DNA of 64,000 bases, taken from Odobenus rosmarus divergens. Taxonomy: Eukaryota > Chordata > Mammalia > Carnivora > Odobenidae. The notes under the pieces were generated by a model. The model was given only the letters and a program-made list of their open reading frames with translations, did no database searches and was not told where the DNA came from. Of this stretch, positions 10,575 through 21,964 are shown in pieces (position 1 is the stretch's first letter; the number at the start of each line of letters is the position of its first letter). The DNA is taken from the NCBI RefSeq assembly GCF_000321225.1, contig NW_004450464.1:1475567-1539566 (forward strand). Reading direction: 5' to 3'. The translations under genes and the position numbers were made by a program.

Positions 10575-11697
10575 CTTTAATTGCCCATTCTTTCTGTTTG
10601 AGTGTAGTTAACACACAATGTTATATTAGTTTCAGGTGTCCAACTTAGTGATTTGACAAGTTTATACACTGTGCTGTGTTTTCATCACAAGTGTAGCTAC
10701 CGTCTGTCCCATTACATGGCTATGGCAATTTCATCGACTGTATTCCTTACGCTTTGTCTTTTATTCCTGGGACTTACTCATTCCACAACTGGAGGCCTGT
10801 ATCTCCCTCTCCCCTTCACCCATTTTGCCCAACCCTCCACACCTCTCCCTATCTATATTGATAGTTCTGATTCTGCTTTTTGTTTATTAATTTTTTTTAG
10901 ATTCCATTTATGAGTAGAATCATATGGTATTTGTCTTTCTCATTCTGACTTATTTCAGTTAGCATAATACTTTCTGGGTCCATCCATGTTGTTTCAAATA
11001 GCATGATCTCATCCTTTTTAATGGCTGTATAATATTCCATTGCATATATATCTCACATTTTCCTTATCCATTCATCTGTGGATGGACACTTTACAGCTGC
11101 TACCGTGTCTTGGCTGTTATGTATAATGGTGCAATAAATACAGGAGTGTATGCGTCTTTTTGAGTTAGTGTTTTTGTTTTCCCTAAGTAAATACCCAATA
11201 ATGGAATTATTGGATCATTTGGTATTTCTATTTTTAATTTACTGAGGACCCTCTATATTGTTTTCCATAGTGGCTGCACCAATTTACATTCCCACCAACC
11301 ATGCACGAGGATTCCTTTCTACATCCTCACCAACCCTTGTTTCTTCTTAATTTTAGCCATTCTGGCAGGTGTAAGGTAGTATCTCATTGTGGTTTCGATT
11401 TGCATTTCCCTGATGATTAATGGTGTTGAGCATCTTTTCATGTATCTGCTGGCCATCTGTATGTCTTCTTTAAAAAAAAAGGTTAATTCAGGTCCTCTGC
11501 CCATTTTAAAATCAGATTGCTTGTTTTTTTTGGTGTTGAGTTGTATGAGTTCTTTGTACATTTTGTATATTAACCTTTTATGGGCTATATCATTTGCAAG
11601 TATCTTCTCCCATTCAGTAGGGTGCCTGTTTTTTTGTTGATGGTTTCCTTTGCTGCGGAAAAGCTTTTTATGTTGATATAGTCCCAATAGTTTATCA
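10575..11697 (-). mobile_element. 5'-truncated L1, antisense, ORF2 C-terminal part plus 3' UTR
   Basis: The left end is the antisense L1 3' UTR (TGAGTGTAGTTAACACACAATG, TTTCAGGTGTCCAAC, CTTCACCCATTTTGCCC). Reading leftward on the minus strand, the frame at 11319-11765 gives the region after the reverse transcriptase core: LANDIAHKRLIYKMYKEL, KEDIQMASRYMKRC and [19 protein letters not shown]. Downstream the frame is broken by stops and shifts. The element is truncated within ORF2 at its right end (about 11697). The coding part is dead. Confidence 0.85.
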
Positions 11698-11957
11698 GAT
11701 GGAAAACATGTATTTAGTATAACATTTTCCATAATAGATCTTATTGTAACCCAAGTTTTAAACATATTTATTTTGATACACTCCGTAACCTAGCAGTAAC
11801 CTCCGAAGGTGAGTCTTCAAAAGCTTTGGGCTTCATTATTGTGTATATAACCAGGTATGGGTGTATATTACAGTTCCAGTGAAACAAATTTTAAAAATCT
11901 ATATAAAACATGAATTACTTCTACATTATCTCTTACTGCCAAGCATGGGACTAAATT
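11698..11957. other. Unique sequence between two L1 fragments
   Basis: No recognisable gene or repeat. The plus frame at 11389-11640 and the start of the minus frame at 11765 overlap this boundary by chance. Confidence 0.35.
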
Positions 11958-11972
11958 AAGGGTTATTTTCTT

Positions 11973-12167
11973 TTTTATTTATTTAATTTTTTTTAATAAT
12001 TTTTTTATTGTTATGTTAACCACCATACATTACATCATTAGTTTTTGATGCAGTGTTCCATGATTCATTGTTTGTGCGTAACACCCAGTGCTCCACGCAG
12101 AATGTGCCCTCTTTAATACCCATCACCAGGCTAACCCATCCCCCCACCCCCCTTCCCTCTAGAACCC
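11973..12167 (-). mobile_element. Very short young L1 insertion (3' UTR only), antisense
   Basis: 195 bases of carnivore L1 3' UTR: TTTAATAATTTTTTTATTG, TTAACCACCATACATTACAT, AGTGTTCCATGATTCATTG, CCCATCACCAGGCTAACCC and a C-rich end. A perfect 15-base TSD (AAGGGTTATTTTCTT) lies at 11958-11972 and 12168-12182. The intact duplication and low divergence make this one of the youngest L1 events here. It is truncated far upstream of any coding sequence. Confidence 0.93.
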
Positions 12168-12182
12168 AAGGGTTATTTTCTT

Positions 12183-13439
12183 AAACTGAACACTTCTTTA
12201 GCATTTGAGTTGTAAGTAATGTTACATTTCTCTTTGTTTGGACTTTAAATTGTCATAATGTGTAACTTTCCACAGACACACTGATCTGAAAATATATGCA
12301 GAGGTATAGTACTGAGTGGGAGTTAACTTGCACTGTGTTCCTCCTATAATTCTTGGATTGGTGTCTCCATTCTCCCAGCATTCCTATTGCACTTGGACCC
12401 GCATCCCCCTGCCAGATTTGTGTAAGAGACTCCTAATCCATCCACCTGCCACCTCACTTATGAATTCATAAATCAGCAATGCAATTCCTTGCCTATAACC
12501 CCCTTCACAGTGTGAATTTTCTCTGCACCTCTAGACTTATCTCTTTTTACTCTCTCCACCACATCTCCAATGCTGTCATATCAAATACTCTTTCACATCA
12601 GTGGGGTTTGGGGCAAGCCTTTCATTCTTCCTGGAGTTTTCCCAACCCTTCACAATAAAGAGGCAATGCTTTGTTTTTATAAGGTTTGATCAACTGGCTA
12701 TTTTCTTCTCTGGGGTTCCTTATACTTGCTATATGCCCCTGTGAGAGCATTTGCCTGAGACATGCATTAATCACTTGGTTAGGTGTCTACCTCTTTCACT
12801 AGACTGTTCCATGGGTGAGAGTCCCAGGTGTCATCTAAGTGAGATTCAGGAATGTCTGGCAAAGTGGAACTGGGAGCATGAGTGGCTAGGACTCTACTTA
12901 CAGGAAGAATCATCTAGATCTAAGAGGGAACATGCACAATGAGCCCTGTGGATAGAGAAGTGGTTCAATTTCAGGGGCACCCTCGTGTCTGCCCCTTCAA
13001 ATTTATTTCCCAGCTTATTCCCCATTGGGTATGGAAATGTGGAGTGAGGGACACTTCCACACACTACCTCAGACCACCAGACAGTTTTTGGACTGCTGAG
13101 CATTCGTAGACCCATGATAGCACCTCAAAGATCCGGGGTGGACCCGAGGAAGTGGAGATGATATTTCCTGGCAGGGATCAGGATGCTGAGTACAGCAGTA
13201 GCTCTGGTACAGTGGTTTCATTGCCTGGGTGAACAGGGGCAGTCTTCGGGGACACCTTTTGGGGATTCTCAGAAACATCAGGTTTCAAGTGTTTTTTAGG
13301 AAGCCCAGATCTGGCTTTTTGCGGGCAATGATCATTAGGGTGGAAATTAAGTTTATGTGACCTTGTTTCTTTGAACAGCCTTGTCGGGTCTGAGGAGACA
13401 GTTTACACATGTCAATGTTAGAATTACATCCAGTTAATT
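12183..13439. other. Low-repeat stretch, GC-richer in 12.94-13.34 kb
   Basis: No gene that I can support. Frames at 12751-12942 (+), 12894-13115 (-) and 13069-13278 (-) overlap and have no domain I recognise. TTTCACTAGACTGTTCCATG near 12800 faintly recalls an L2 3' end. It could contain regulatory sequence, but nothing in it identifies a function. Confidence 0.35.
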
Positions 13440-13660
13440 AGAACAGAGAACATTACTACATACTCGAAACCAGGCTATAACTAAGCACTTTGTATTATCT
13501 CCTGTTAATACCTATTGAGGGGATATCTCTATTTGCAGTAGGACCAAGTAAGGATTGTAGACATTGAGTCACAGATACAAGATCCTATCAGCAGTAAGCA
13601 GCCAAACCAAAGCTGGAAGGGATTCCAGATCTCCTGTTATTTCCACTGTTACGCTCTAGT
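13440..13660 (-). repeat. Possible MIR fragment, minus strand
   Basis: AACCAGGCTATAACTAAGCACTTTG-type wording, then TATTATCTCCTGTTAATACC and, further on, AGCTGGAAGGGATTCCAGATC, in the order expected for antisense MIR (CAGGCACTGTTCTAAGCGCTTT, AACTCATTTAATCC, GGGATTCGAACCC). Heavily diverged. Confidence 0.4.
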
Positions 13661-14442
13661 GCCAATTCTTCATAAATTGCATGTGTCCGTGATGAGCAAC
13701 TGAATGAATAGATGCAAGAATACCTAGTGTATTTTTTCATTCAAGGAACAGCACAGTAGTTGTCTACACTGCAAGTCTGAATATTTTTCAAGTGCTTGTG
13801 TGTAATAAGATGATGAGTTATAAGGCAGTGTTGAAGTCTAGTTTACTGGTCAAATCCCAGTGCAGTGTCAAAAGTGTCATGCAGCCATCAGAAAATAATT
13901 AAATCTCTCTCAATAATCCTTCAAAGCTCTCTTTAGTTCCTGCCAACACACACCTACTTTAACATTATAATGTGTAACTGCCCAGTAAAATTGCTTTTAA
14001 AGACCTTCCTGCTAACCTTTAACCCTGAGGACTGTGCATAATTTATTATCCTATAAACAATCAAATCTTTTCCTTTCTCATTTTTGGGGTATTTCCTTTC
14101 TTCCTCCTCCACCAACATTGTGTCTTTACTGGATAATATTGAATCAAGACGTTTTTATTATTTGTCATTTTCATTTAAGAGGTATGCTCCCTGTTCTTAA
14201 TTAGCATTTAATGAGAGTATGTTATTTACAACAGAATTGCTTCTTGTATTTTTTTTCTTCTTGTACCCTTTGTTGATTTCTCCCTTTTTGAATTAGTGTC
14301 CATTATAAGAAAAAGAACTTTGCTGCTGCTTTTCTCTGTTATGCTATTATGTTTTGGGGATGTTATGATCTGAAGCAAAATATAGTTAACTCTTTCATCT
14401 TGGTATATGGGTAGAATGGAGCTATTTAACATGAAGTCCCAT
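13661..14442. other. Unique AT-rich sequence
   Basis: Nothing recognised. The minus frame at 14226-14432 is lysine-rich and lacks any family signature. Confidence 0.35.
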
Positions 14443-14455
14443 AGAAATGTGAATC

Positions 14456-14690
14456 CAGGGGCACCTGGGTGGCTCAGTCGTTAAGCGTCTGCCTTCGGCT
14501 CAAGTCATGATCCCAGGGTCCTGGGATTGATCCCCGCATCGGGCTCCCTGCTCTGTGGGAAGCCTGCTTCTCCCTCTCCCACTCCCCCTGCTTGTGTTCC
14601 CTCTCTCGCTGTCTCTCTGTCAAAAAATAAAAAGGAAGGAAAAGAAAGAAAGAAAGAGAGAGAGAAAGAAAGAAAAAGAAAAAGAAAGAA
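14456..14690 (+). mobile_element. Carnivore SINE with expanded GAAA tail
   Basis: A full head and body (CACCTGGGTGGCTCAGTCG, TTAAGCGTCTGCCTTCGGC, TCTCTCGCTGTCTCTCTGTC) end in a long (GAAA)n/(GAGA)n tail at about 14630-14690. A perfect 13-base TSD (AGAAATGTGAATC) lies at 14443-14455 and 14691-14703. The A tail has turned into a microsatellite. Confidence 0.95.
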
Positions 14691-14796
14691 AGAAATGTGA
14701 ATCTATACTATGTGTAAATGACAGGAAATCATAAAATATCAATGGCCAATCCCAGAGCAAATTCTGTTAACTCATTACTTAAATGTATAGGGACAG

Positions 14797-14994
14797 AGCG
14801 CCTGGGTGGCTCAGTCAGTTGGGTGTCGGACTCTTGGTGTCAGCTCAGATCATGATCGCGGGTCGTGGGATCCGGCCCCGTGTTGGGCTCATGCTCAGTG
14901 TGGAGTCTGTTTGAGATTCTCTCTCCCTGCCCCCTCTGCCATTCCCCCTGCTTTCACCTTCCCTCTTTCTCTCTCAAATACATAAAATCTTAAA
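14797..14994 (+). mobile_element. Carnivore SINE, older subtype
   Basis: The body reads CAGTCAGTTGGGTGTCGGAC, TCTTGGTGTCAGCTCAGATC and TGGAGTCTGTTTGAGATTC, different from the TGCCTTCGGC subtype. A perfect 16-base TSD (AAATGTATAGGGACAG) lies at 14781-14796 and 14995-15010. Confidence 0.95.
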
Positions 14995-15010
14995 AAATGT
15001 ATAGGGACAG

Positions 15011-15426
15011 TTATGTTCTATGATGACTTTGTAAAGTTGTCTGTTTCTTAAATTTCAGGCTTTATACAGAATTTATTTTATATTTAATTAGAAATTACCT
15101 TGATGGATCTGGATTTTGAGTACATAGATAGAAACCTGAAAATTCTATTTGCCTGTTATTCTATTCCCTGAGCTATACTTTATACTTCTTGCTCTTTTGT
15201 TTTCCTCAGTTGTCCTCATTCTGCTTCACTTAGTGAAAAGCACTTCCTAAAATTCCATTTCCTTCAAGACTATTTCAGAGTAGGTCAGGTGACTTCCTCT
15301 TCAAAGTCACATCTTGCAGTGGTGCATATTTAACTATTAAGTGTTCAGGGACTCTGCCTGTGTCCACACCACAGGGGGCTGCCTTCTCAGAGCTCCTCAG
15401 AAAGTCTAATAACAACCTCTGCCCTC
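15011..15426. other. Unique sequence between SINEs
   Basis: No gene or named repeat. At 15367-15381 the text ACACCACAGGGGGCTG contains a CAGGGGGC core that weakly resembles a CTCF site, which is not enough to call. Confidence 0.35.
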
Positions 15427-15443
15427 AAAAGGGCTTCAGGAAG

Positions 15444-15637
15444 GGGCACCTGGGTGGCTCAGTTATTAAGCGTCTGCCTTCGGCTCAGGTCATGATGCCA
15501 GGGTCCTGGGATTGAGGCCCGCATTGGGCTCCCTGCTCCGCGGGAAGCCTGCTTCTCCCTCTCCCACTCCCGCTGCTTGTGTTCCCTCTCTCGCTGTGTC
15601 TCTCTCTGTCAAACAAATAAAATCTTTAAAAAAAAAA
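15444..15637 (+). mobile_element. Carnivore SINE (SINEC), young
   Basis: A complete element with the TGCCTTCGGCTCAGGTCATG body, CCGCGGGAAGCC, a CT-rich stretch and AAATAAAATCTTTAA tail. A perfect 17-base TSD (AAAAGGGCTTCAGGAAG) lies at 15427-15443 and 15638-15654. The frame at 15512-15706 (+) is its translation. Confidence 0.95.
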
Positions 15638-15654
15638 AAAAGGGCTTCAGGAAG

Positions 15655-15929
15655 CTCACCTCATAAAGATGATCCAAGTGCTCTTCAGAGCACTCGGTCC
15701 TCATAAGGACCTCTAAAAGCATCGTCTCAAATACCCACCTCATTCCATCATAGTCCTGAACAAGATTTTCTTGGAGGATTTTTAGGCTTCTTAAAAAACA
15801 AAATGTGCCTTGGCTATGAATAGCTTCAGTAGGTGACCAGATTAGTACATTTGTTCTTTTTACGACATCTTACAGAGCAAAACAGAGCAAAATCTCCAGG
15901 AATTCAGATAACCAAAAGGCTCTCCAAGA
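15655..15929. other. Unique sequence
   Basis: Nothing recognised in this short interval between a SINE and an L2 fragment. Confidence 0.3.
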
Positions 15930-16375
15930 TCTAGTGTATATCTATGTATATTTTCCTCAAACCTTACTTCCTGCTCTTTTCATCTACCACGTGTACCTTA
16001 TTTTCAGTCACGGCATAACTAATAATAATTTCCCATATACACCATTTGGCTTCATGCCTCCTGACTCTGAGCATGCTCCTCTGTCAGGCGTGCCCTTCAC
16101 TCCCTTGCCTATCTTAAAAATATCCTATTTCTCCTTCAGCACCTGTCTTAAAAGAGGATTCCTCAGTGAATCTTTTCTAGATCTTCCTTCTGTATTGTAT
16201 TAATTCTGTACCTTGTACATTCTGTTTTTGCACTTTTCATTGTATTTTGAAATTTGTTACTTTTCTTTTTTTACATTTTTCTTACCTCTTTTGTAAGCTT
16301 CTTGTTTCAGAAACTGTAGTATACATCATTGTTTACCCAATACTAGCACAGGGACTTGAAGTCAGTGCATATTGT
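15930..16375 (+). repeat. L2 LINE 3'-end fragment, sense
   Basis: In order: CTGTCAGGCGTGCCCTTC with CTCCTTCAGCACCTGTC (the L2 'TCCTTCAAGACCCAGCTC' block), AGAGGATTCCTCAGTGAATC ('GGAAGCCTTCCCTGA'), TGTATTGTATTAATTCTGTACC, then TTTGTAAGCTTCTTG and ACTAGCACAGGGACTTGAAG. The order and spacing fit the L2 3' end. The frame at 15934-16203 lies in this non-coding tail. Confidence 0.55.
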
Positions 16376-17094
16376 AGAGATTAACTAAAATATCAAAATT
16401 ACTATTTAGGGGTGTTTGTGGTAAAATTGACCTCTGGAGTTGAACAACAGCAAGTAGATCTAATTATATTTTTTTTCTAATAAAATTTTGACTTGATCAA
16501 TTACATATAATTTCATTGTTTAATTTTATGTTTCTATTTTAATATGTTTATAATTAAACATTGTTTTTCCCCCCCCAGGTTAATGCCACAAATAGAATGA
16601 ATGTTAGAAAAATTAGATCCTTTTTGTTTTGCTTTGTTTTGGATGAAAGAAACATACAAGCCTTCTTGGCCCACATTTAGCTGTCTCCCCACCTCACCCC
16701 CATAATATCCTATCAGTCCGAGGTTGAAGAGCAAGAATCACGTATTTTTTTTTTTAATTGGAAGTGAAGAGTATAGGAACAAAGCAAAGTATGGATTTAC
16801 CTGAAGGGGGAAAGAACTTTGTCTAATACTTGAGGGTATAAACTCTTTTTATTTTAGTTCTTCCTGTTGTTTTGTTATGGCCTATAATTGGGGGTCTGTG
16901 CCCAGGTTTAATGAAGGTGGAATGGTGGTGGTTTCATTTCCAGAGTCATTTGTTGGCATGACCTTGGTTGGTGTTCAGGCTGATTTGTCACTGGCTCTCA
17001 TAAGAAAGTATGCTTGTCACAACAACCTGGATCTTGTTACTTTGAAGCTGGGTTTGCTCGTCCAACACTAGTTCAAAGGAACTGTTCCTAAAAG
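16376..17094. other. Unique sequence
   Basis: There is a C run near 16570-16577 after a T run, which looks like a splice acceptor (TTTTTCCCCCCCCAG) at 16564-16578, but the sequence after it has no supported open exon. The frames at 16534-16734 (-) and 16877-17071 (+) are unrecognised. Confidence 0.35.
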
Positions 17095-17103
17095 AAGTCA
17101 ACA

Positions 17104-17291
17104 GGGGCGCCTGGGTGGCTCAGTCAGTTAAGTGGCTGCCTTCGGCTCAGGTCATGATCCTGGGGTCCTGGGATCGAGCCCCACGTGCGGCTCCCTGCTC
17201 AGCAGAGAGCCTGCTTCTCCCTCTCCCCCTGCCTGCCACTCTGCCTACTTGTGCTCTCTCTCTCAAATAAATAAAGAAAATATTTTTTAAA
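17104..17291 (+). mobile_element. Carnivore SINE (SINEC)
   Basis: Head GGGGCGCCTGGGTGGCTCAG, body TGCCTTCGGCTCAGGTCATG, and tail AAATAAATAAAGAAAATATT. A short TSD (AAGTCAACA) lies at 17095-17103 and 17292-17300. Confidence 0.93.
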
Positions 17292-17522
17292 AAGTCAACA
17301 AAGCAACATGATGTACTTATGCCCATGCACCTGCTATACTGAGGATGTTTTGGCGCTGTGGCCATTCTGTAGAAAAGACGGAGCACTGGTTTAGTTTTAT
17401 ACTCACCAAACAGGTCTAACTTTTTATTTTAAGGAATTCTTTAGGAAGGCATGGCACAGAATGAGTTCAAGTTATTATGTGGATCAGTTTGTTTGTGATG
17501 GAGTTAAATGTAGACAAAACTC

Positions 17523-17725
17523 GAGGCGCCTGGGTGGCTCAGTCGGTAAAGCGTCTGCCTCTGGCTCAGGTCATGATCCCAGGGTCCTGGGATCGAGTTT
17601 CACATCGAGCTCCTTGCTCAGCGGTGAGCCTGCTTCTCCTCCCTCTGCTGCTCCCCCTACTGATTTTTCTTTCTCTCTCAATCTCTCTGTAAAATAAATA
17701 AATAAAATCTTTAAAAAAAATATGA
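17523..17725 (+). mobile_element. Carnivore SINE (SINEC)
   Basis: Head AGGCGCCTGGGTGGCTCAG, body AAGCGTCTGCCTCTGGC, CT-rich stretch and AAATAAATAAATAAAATC tail. TSD ACAAAACTC lies at 17514-17522 and 17726-17734. The frames at 17461-17697 and 17477-17692 are SINE translations. Confidence 0.93.
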
Positions 17726-17764
17726 ACAAAACTCATCCATTTTTATCATAGAATAAAGCCATTG

Positions 17765-18005
17765 CTATCATTTGTTTTATGTCTGCTGTATGCCAGGCAC
17801 AATAATCGACACCTTTGCCTAAATTAGTTCATTTTTTTCCCTTCTACCAACCCTGTGAAATAGGTATTTTTCCTCATTTTATATTTGAGGAAACTGTAGC
17901 ACAGACAGGAAGGAGAATCCTCGCCAGTTCACATAATTATTGGGGTTCAGGACTGTGAGTTAAAAGCTATTCTGCTAATTTCCAAAGCTTGTGCTTTCTT
18001 ACTTT
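17765..18005 (-). repeat. MIR SINE, minus strand
   Basis: Antisense MIR in the right order: CTGCTGTATGCCAGGCACAA, AATTAGTTCATTTTTTTCCC, AACCCTGTGAAATAGGTATT, TTCCTCATTTTATATTTGAGG, AAACTGTAGCACAGACAGG and CAGTTCACATAATTATTGG. Confidence 0.75.
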
Positions 18006-19315
18006 GACAACCTCACATTCAATAATCTGTGGTAAACAAGACCTGTTTACTGCTCTTCATTTCTCTTGCCCTTAAATGAAGGTACCATCGAAGGAGCACC
18101 TTGGAAGCTAAACTTTTAAAAACATTTATTATACTCTAGGATAGTCCAGATGAATAAGGATGAGATCGTCACGAACTTCATTTTTTCAAACTGTATTAAA
18201 TATGATTTATTGAAAGAATATATTTTAGGTTATATAGTCATAAAATCTGTTATAAATGTGTATTGCTGAATGCATTTTTTTTTAGTAAGATCTTATATTC
18301 GTTTTGAAATGCTGAGGCTCTTTAGGCTGTGTTTCTGGAGGATTCCTGGTGTTTCTGTATCTTTGGTTGCCATCCAGTGGCGGCAGTCATATACTTACTT
18401 CTGTTTTGTAACAGAGAAAGAAGAAAAACCCTCTACTTTCCAATCATACTTCATCATTCAAAAGCAAATGATGGATGTTAATTTTATGTAACTAACTTAT
18501 CAGTGTTAGCCATGGCCACCAATGAGTCCACCAAAGATAAAAATCTATCTAGATGTTTAGATATTGTCAAAAACAACTAGTTCTCAGTAAGAAAAGAAAT
18601 ATATATGTATTTTATCTATAACTAATATTTCTTGCTTCAGAAAATAACTAGAAATGAAGTATTTGTGTTAAAATTCCTGTCGGTCAATAAATAGCAAATT
18701 CATAGTTAGTTATTAATGCAGTTAAATCAAAGTCTAGATTTCTTACATTTTCCTCACATCTAATGTCTCACCAGAGGAAGCACTAGTGTAATACTCTGAA
18801 TAAAGAATTTAAGATAATATATTTCAATCACTTCTTCACAGATGGGCAAGTTATAGTCCATGGCATGGATATAATTTATAGGGAGTACTTTAAAGCAATA
18901 GTTTCCAGAGACCTCATAGAAACTCTGTGAATGGAGGTGAAGAACATTTCCTGCCATAAAATAAAATGGGATTTATTTAAGTCACTAAAAGTGAGGAAAT
19001 AAAATTGTCACTCCTGGTAGCTGAAAAGTACAGCATTTGTCTGTTCAAACTATGGGGAAATTTTATTGGAGGGTGTCTTTTTTTTTTTTCTTAGTTTGAA
19101 GATGAGAGAATTGGATATCAAAATAATTATTAGAAAAAAAAATCTTCATCTGAGTGAAAAGTTGTATGTCTCTGGGTAGACAATTTTATTCTGATTCTTT
19201 TAACAAGTTGTATATTGGAAAATGGGGTGGGTTAGGCAGAGAAAAGTGATCCCATTTAAAATTACTTCTTTAATCTCCGAAACTATATCAAGCTAAGTAG
19301 CAATGATGTAATTGT
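18006..19315. other. Unique AT-rich sequence
   Basis: No gene or repeat family recognised. The frames at 18270-18491 (+) and 18760-18957 (-) have no signature. There is a T run at 19078-19090. Confidence 0.35.
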
Positions 19316-19319
19316 TTTC

Positions 19320-19850
19320 TTAAAATTTTTTGTTTAAAAATTTCAAACTTACGGAAGTACAATAAATACTAAATCTCCTTTGTCTAGCTTTAAGGAACTG
19401 CTATCATTTTGCTACGATTGCATTTGCTCTCTTTCTCTATACACTATATATATATTTTTTTTCTCTCGCTATCTCTTTGTGTGTGCGTGTGTTTACAGTC
19501 CGTATATGGATTATCCACATGAGCACATACCCTCTTAATCTTCTGCAGAAACCTTTGACAGTAAGTTGCTGACTCCTAATACCTTATCTGGACATTTTAT
19601 CACCTAAGAATAATAAGAAAAATCTAATAAATAACCAGAATATTACACAATAAATGTAATGTTCATAATAATATCTGATACACAGTTCATATTCCAGTTT
19701 TTCTCATTTATCAAAAATGTCCTACATAGATTTTTCAGAAAAAGTACCTGGGGTCTGGTCATTATTAATGCATTCCATTTGGTTATAATCTATCCTTAAT
19801 CTCCTTCTCTACAGAACATTCTCCCATGTGTCAACTTTTTTTTTAATGCA
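19320..19850 (-). mobile_element. Old L1M-type 3'-UTR fragment
   Basis: AAAAATTTCAAACTTACGGAAG, TAGCTTTAAGGAACTGCTATC, AATCTCCTTTGTC and, further on, AATGTTCATAATAATATCTG with ATTCCAGTTTTTCTCATTTATC and AAAATGTCCTACATAG. This is the order seen in old mammalian L1 3' UTRs (TTTCAAACATACACAAAAG... AATTATCAACATTTTGCC... TCCATATTCAAATTTCCCC... AAAATGTC). Strand is inferred from the T-rich side being on the left. Confidence 0.5.
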
Positions 19851-20424
19851 GACATTTCTAACTACATTGTGTGTAGTTGTCTTTACGGAATATGCTCCAA
19901 AATAGATTGCATAACTGTCTCCTCATGATTAGATTCAGGATAAACATGTTTGACAAACATACTTGATATGCAGAGATGATATGTGCTACTCATTGCATCA
20001 CTCCAATACACCTTCATGCCAGTTTGTCACATTATCACAGTGTGATATTTATGATACACACAAACAGATTTGGTGTCTTTTAGGTCTTTACATTTTAATG
20101 GTACTTTCTTGTTTGTTACTAAGAAGTAATCTATAGAGTAATACTTTCAAATTACATAACTATCCCATTGCAATACAATGTTTCACCCAATTATTTTTAA
20201 CCATAATATAATGTTTCTCAGTAGAGAGAAGATATTTTGGTGATGCTGAAACTGAAAGAAATATATGTGCAGGAGCTTCAAATGTAGAGGGGGGAGTACA
20301 TTGTAAATGCCACAACATTACTTGGAGTTTGCTTAGTGAAAGGCGTCTGAATAGTACAATGGAGCCATCTGAATTGTCAGTTTATATTGTATAAACATAT
20401 GGGAGAGATGACTTTTTTTGCCCT

Positions 20425-21366
20425 TAATTTTTACTTTTTTTCATCCAAGTGTAGTTGGCACACAATGTTTCATTAGTTTCAAGCGTACATATAGTGATTC
20501 AACAATTCTGTAAGTTATGCTAGGTTCAACACAAGTGTTAACTACCATCTGTTACCATATGCTATTACAATACCATTGACTATATTCCTTTTGTGCCTTT
20601 CATCTCTGACTTATTCGTACCATAACAGGAAGCCTGTATCTTCTACACCCCTTCACCCATTTTGCCCATCTCCCCACCCTTCTCCCCTCTGGCAATCACC
20701 AGTGCTCTGTATTTATGGGTCTGTTTCTATTTTTGTTTTGTTTTTTTTTATAGATTCCACATATACGTGAAATAATATGGTATTTTTCTTTTTCAGTCTG
20801 ACGTATTTCATTTAGCATAATACCCTCTAGGTCCATTCATGTTGTAATGAACAGCAAGATTTCATTCTTTTTTATGGCTGAGTAATATTCCATTGTTTAT
20901 ATGTGCCATATTTTCTTTATCCATACATCTATTGATAGACTCTTTAGTTGCTTCCATATTTTGGCTATTGTAAATAAGGCTGCAATCAACATGGGATGCA
21001 TGTATCTTTTTGAATTAAGGTTTTTGTACTCCTTGAGTAAATGCCCAGTAGTAGAATTACTGGATTATATGGTATTTCTATTTTTAATTTTTTGAGGAAC
21101 CTCCGTACTGTTTTCCACAGTGGTTGCACCAATTTGCATTCCCACCAGTAGTGCATGAGGGTTCCCTTTTCTTCACATCCCTGCTAACACTTGTTATTTC
21201 TTGTATTTTGGATCTTATTCATTCTGACTGGTGTGAGGTGATCTTCCATTGTGGTTTTGATGTGCATTCCCCTGAGGACGAGTGATGTTGAGCACCTTTT
21301 CATGTGTCTGTTGTGGCCATCTGTATGTCTTCTTTGGAAAAATGTGTATTCAGGTCCTCTGCCCAG
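20425..21366 (-). mobile_element. 5'-truncated L1, antisense
   Basis: The left end has the 3' UTR antisense (AAGTGTAGTTGGCACACAATG, TTAGTTTCAAGCGTAC, CTTCACCCATTTTGCCC). The ORF2 C-terminal part follows (CCTCCGTACTGTTTTCCACAG, TGGTTGCACCAATTTGCATTC, TCAGGTCCTCTGCCCA). It stops abruptly at about 21366, within ORF2. A possible flanking repeat (GGGAGAGATGACTTTT at 20401 and GGGCAGGAGATGCTTTT at 21375) is imperfect. The code is interrupted and non-functional. Confidence 0.85.
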
Positions 21367-21943
21367 GAAGATGATGGGCAGGAGATGCTTTTAATTGTTA
21401 TTTTTAAAATGCATTTTTGCCTGTCTGACTTGCCTGTCACTATTTATTAGTACAGTTTTGCCAAAATTAATTAAGCACCAATATCATTAAAACAGTGAGG
21501 AATACTGACATGCCAAGAATATTAATCAGTGTCTTGATCATGTGTCTAGTAAATTATTAGTTGGAGCATAGCACTAAAATTTATTTAGCAACCATAGTAA
21601 TTAGTTTAGCACAATTTGCACCTTAGGATCAAAACTAAAGACAGATTTTAATGTATCTGGATTTACTGAATCGTTTCTAAGAAGTTTTTCAATAATTTTA
21701 TAACTATTCTCCTATATGATAATGGTTAACATTATAAATAGGAGAGTTTTACTTAAAAGAGCAGGGGTCAAATTTAGAAAAAGAAAAAAACTATATTTCT
21801 TTAGAAGTCCTGGGTTGAAATGCATTGTGTGTTTATACCTCAAAAAGAAATGAGTACATAATCATTAAACAATTAGCAGACAGAATTTAGCTGTAGCTGC
21901 TGTGGTCCACTATGCTGTGTTTCACAGTGGAAGGTAGATAGGC
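21367..21943. other. Unique sequence
   Basis: AT-rich, nothing recognised. Confidence 0.3.
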
Positions 21944-21964
21944 AATAGAGCAAAGGAATTTGAG

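Noticed and set aside
11319..11765. 148-codon minus frame as a host gene
   Set aside because: Its sequence is the L1 ORF2 region after the reverse transcriptase core, in a truncated element.
16564..16578. TTTTTCCCCCCCCAG as a splice acceptor
   Set aside because: A good polypyrimidine-AG string, but no open, conserved-looking exon or donor follows it. Such strings are frequent by chance.
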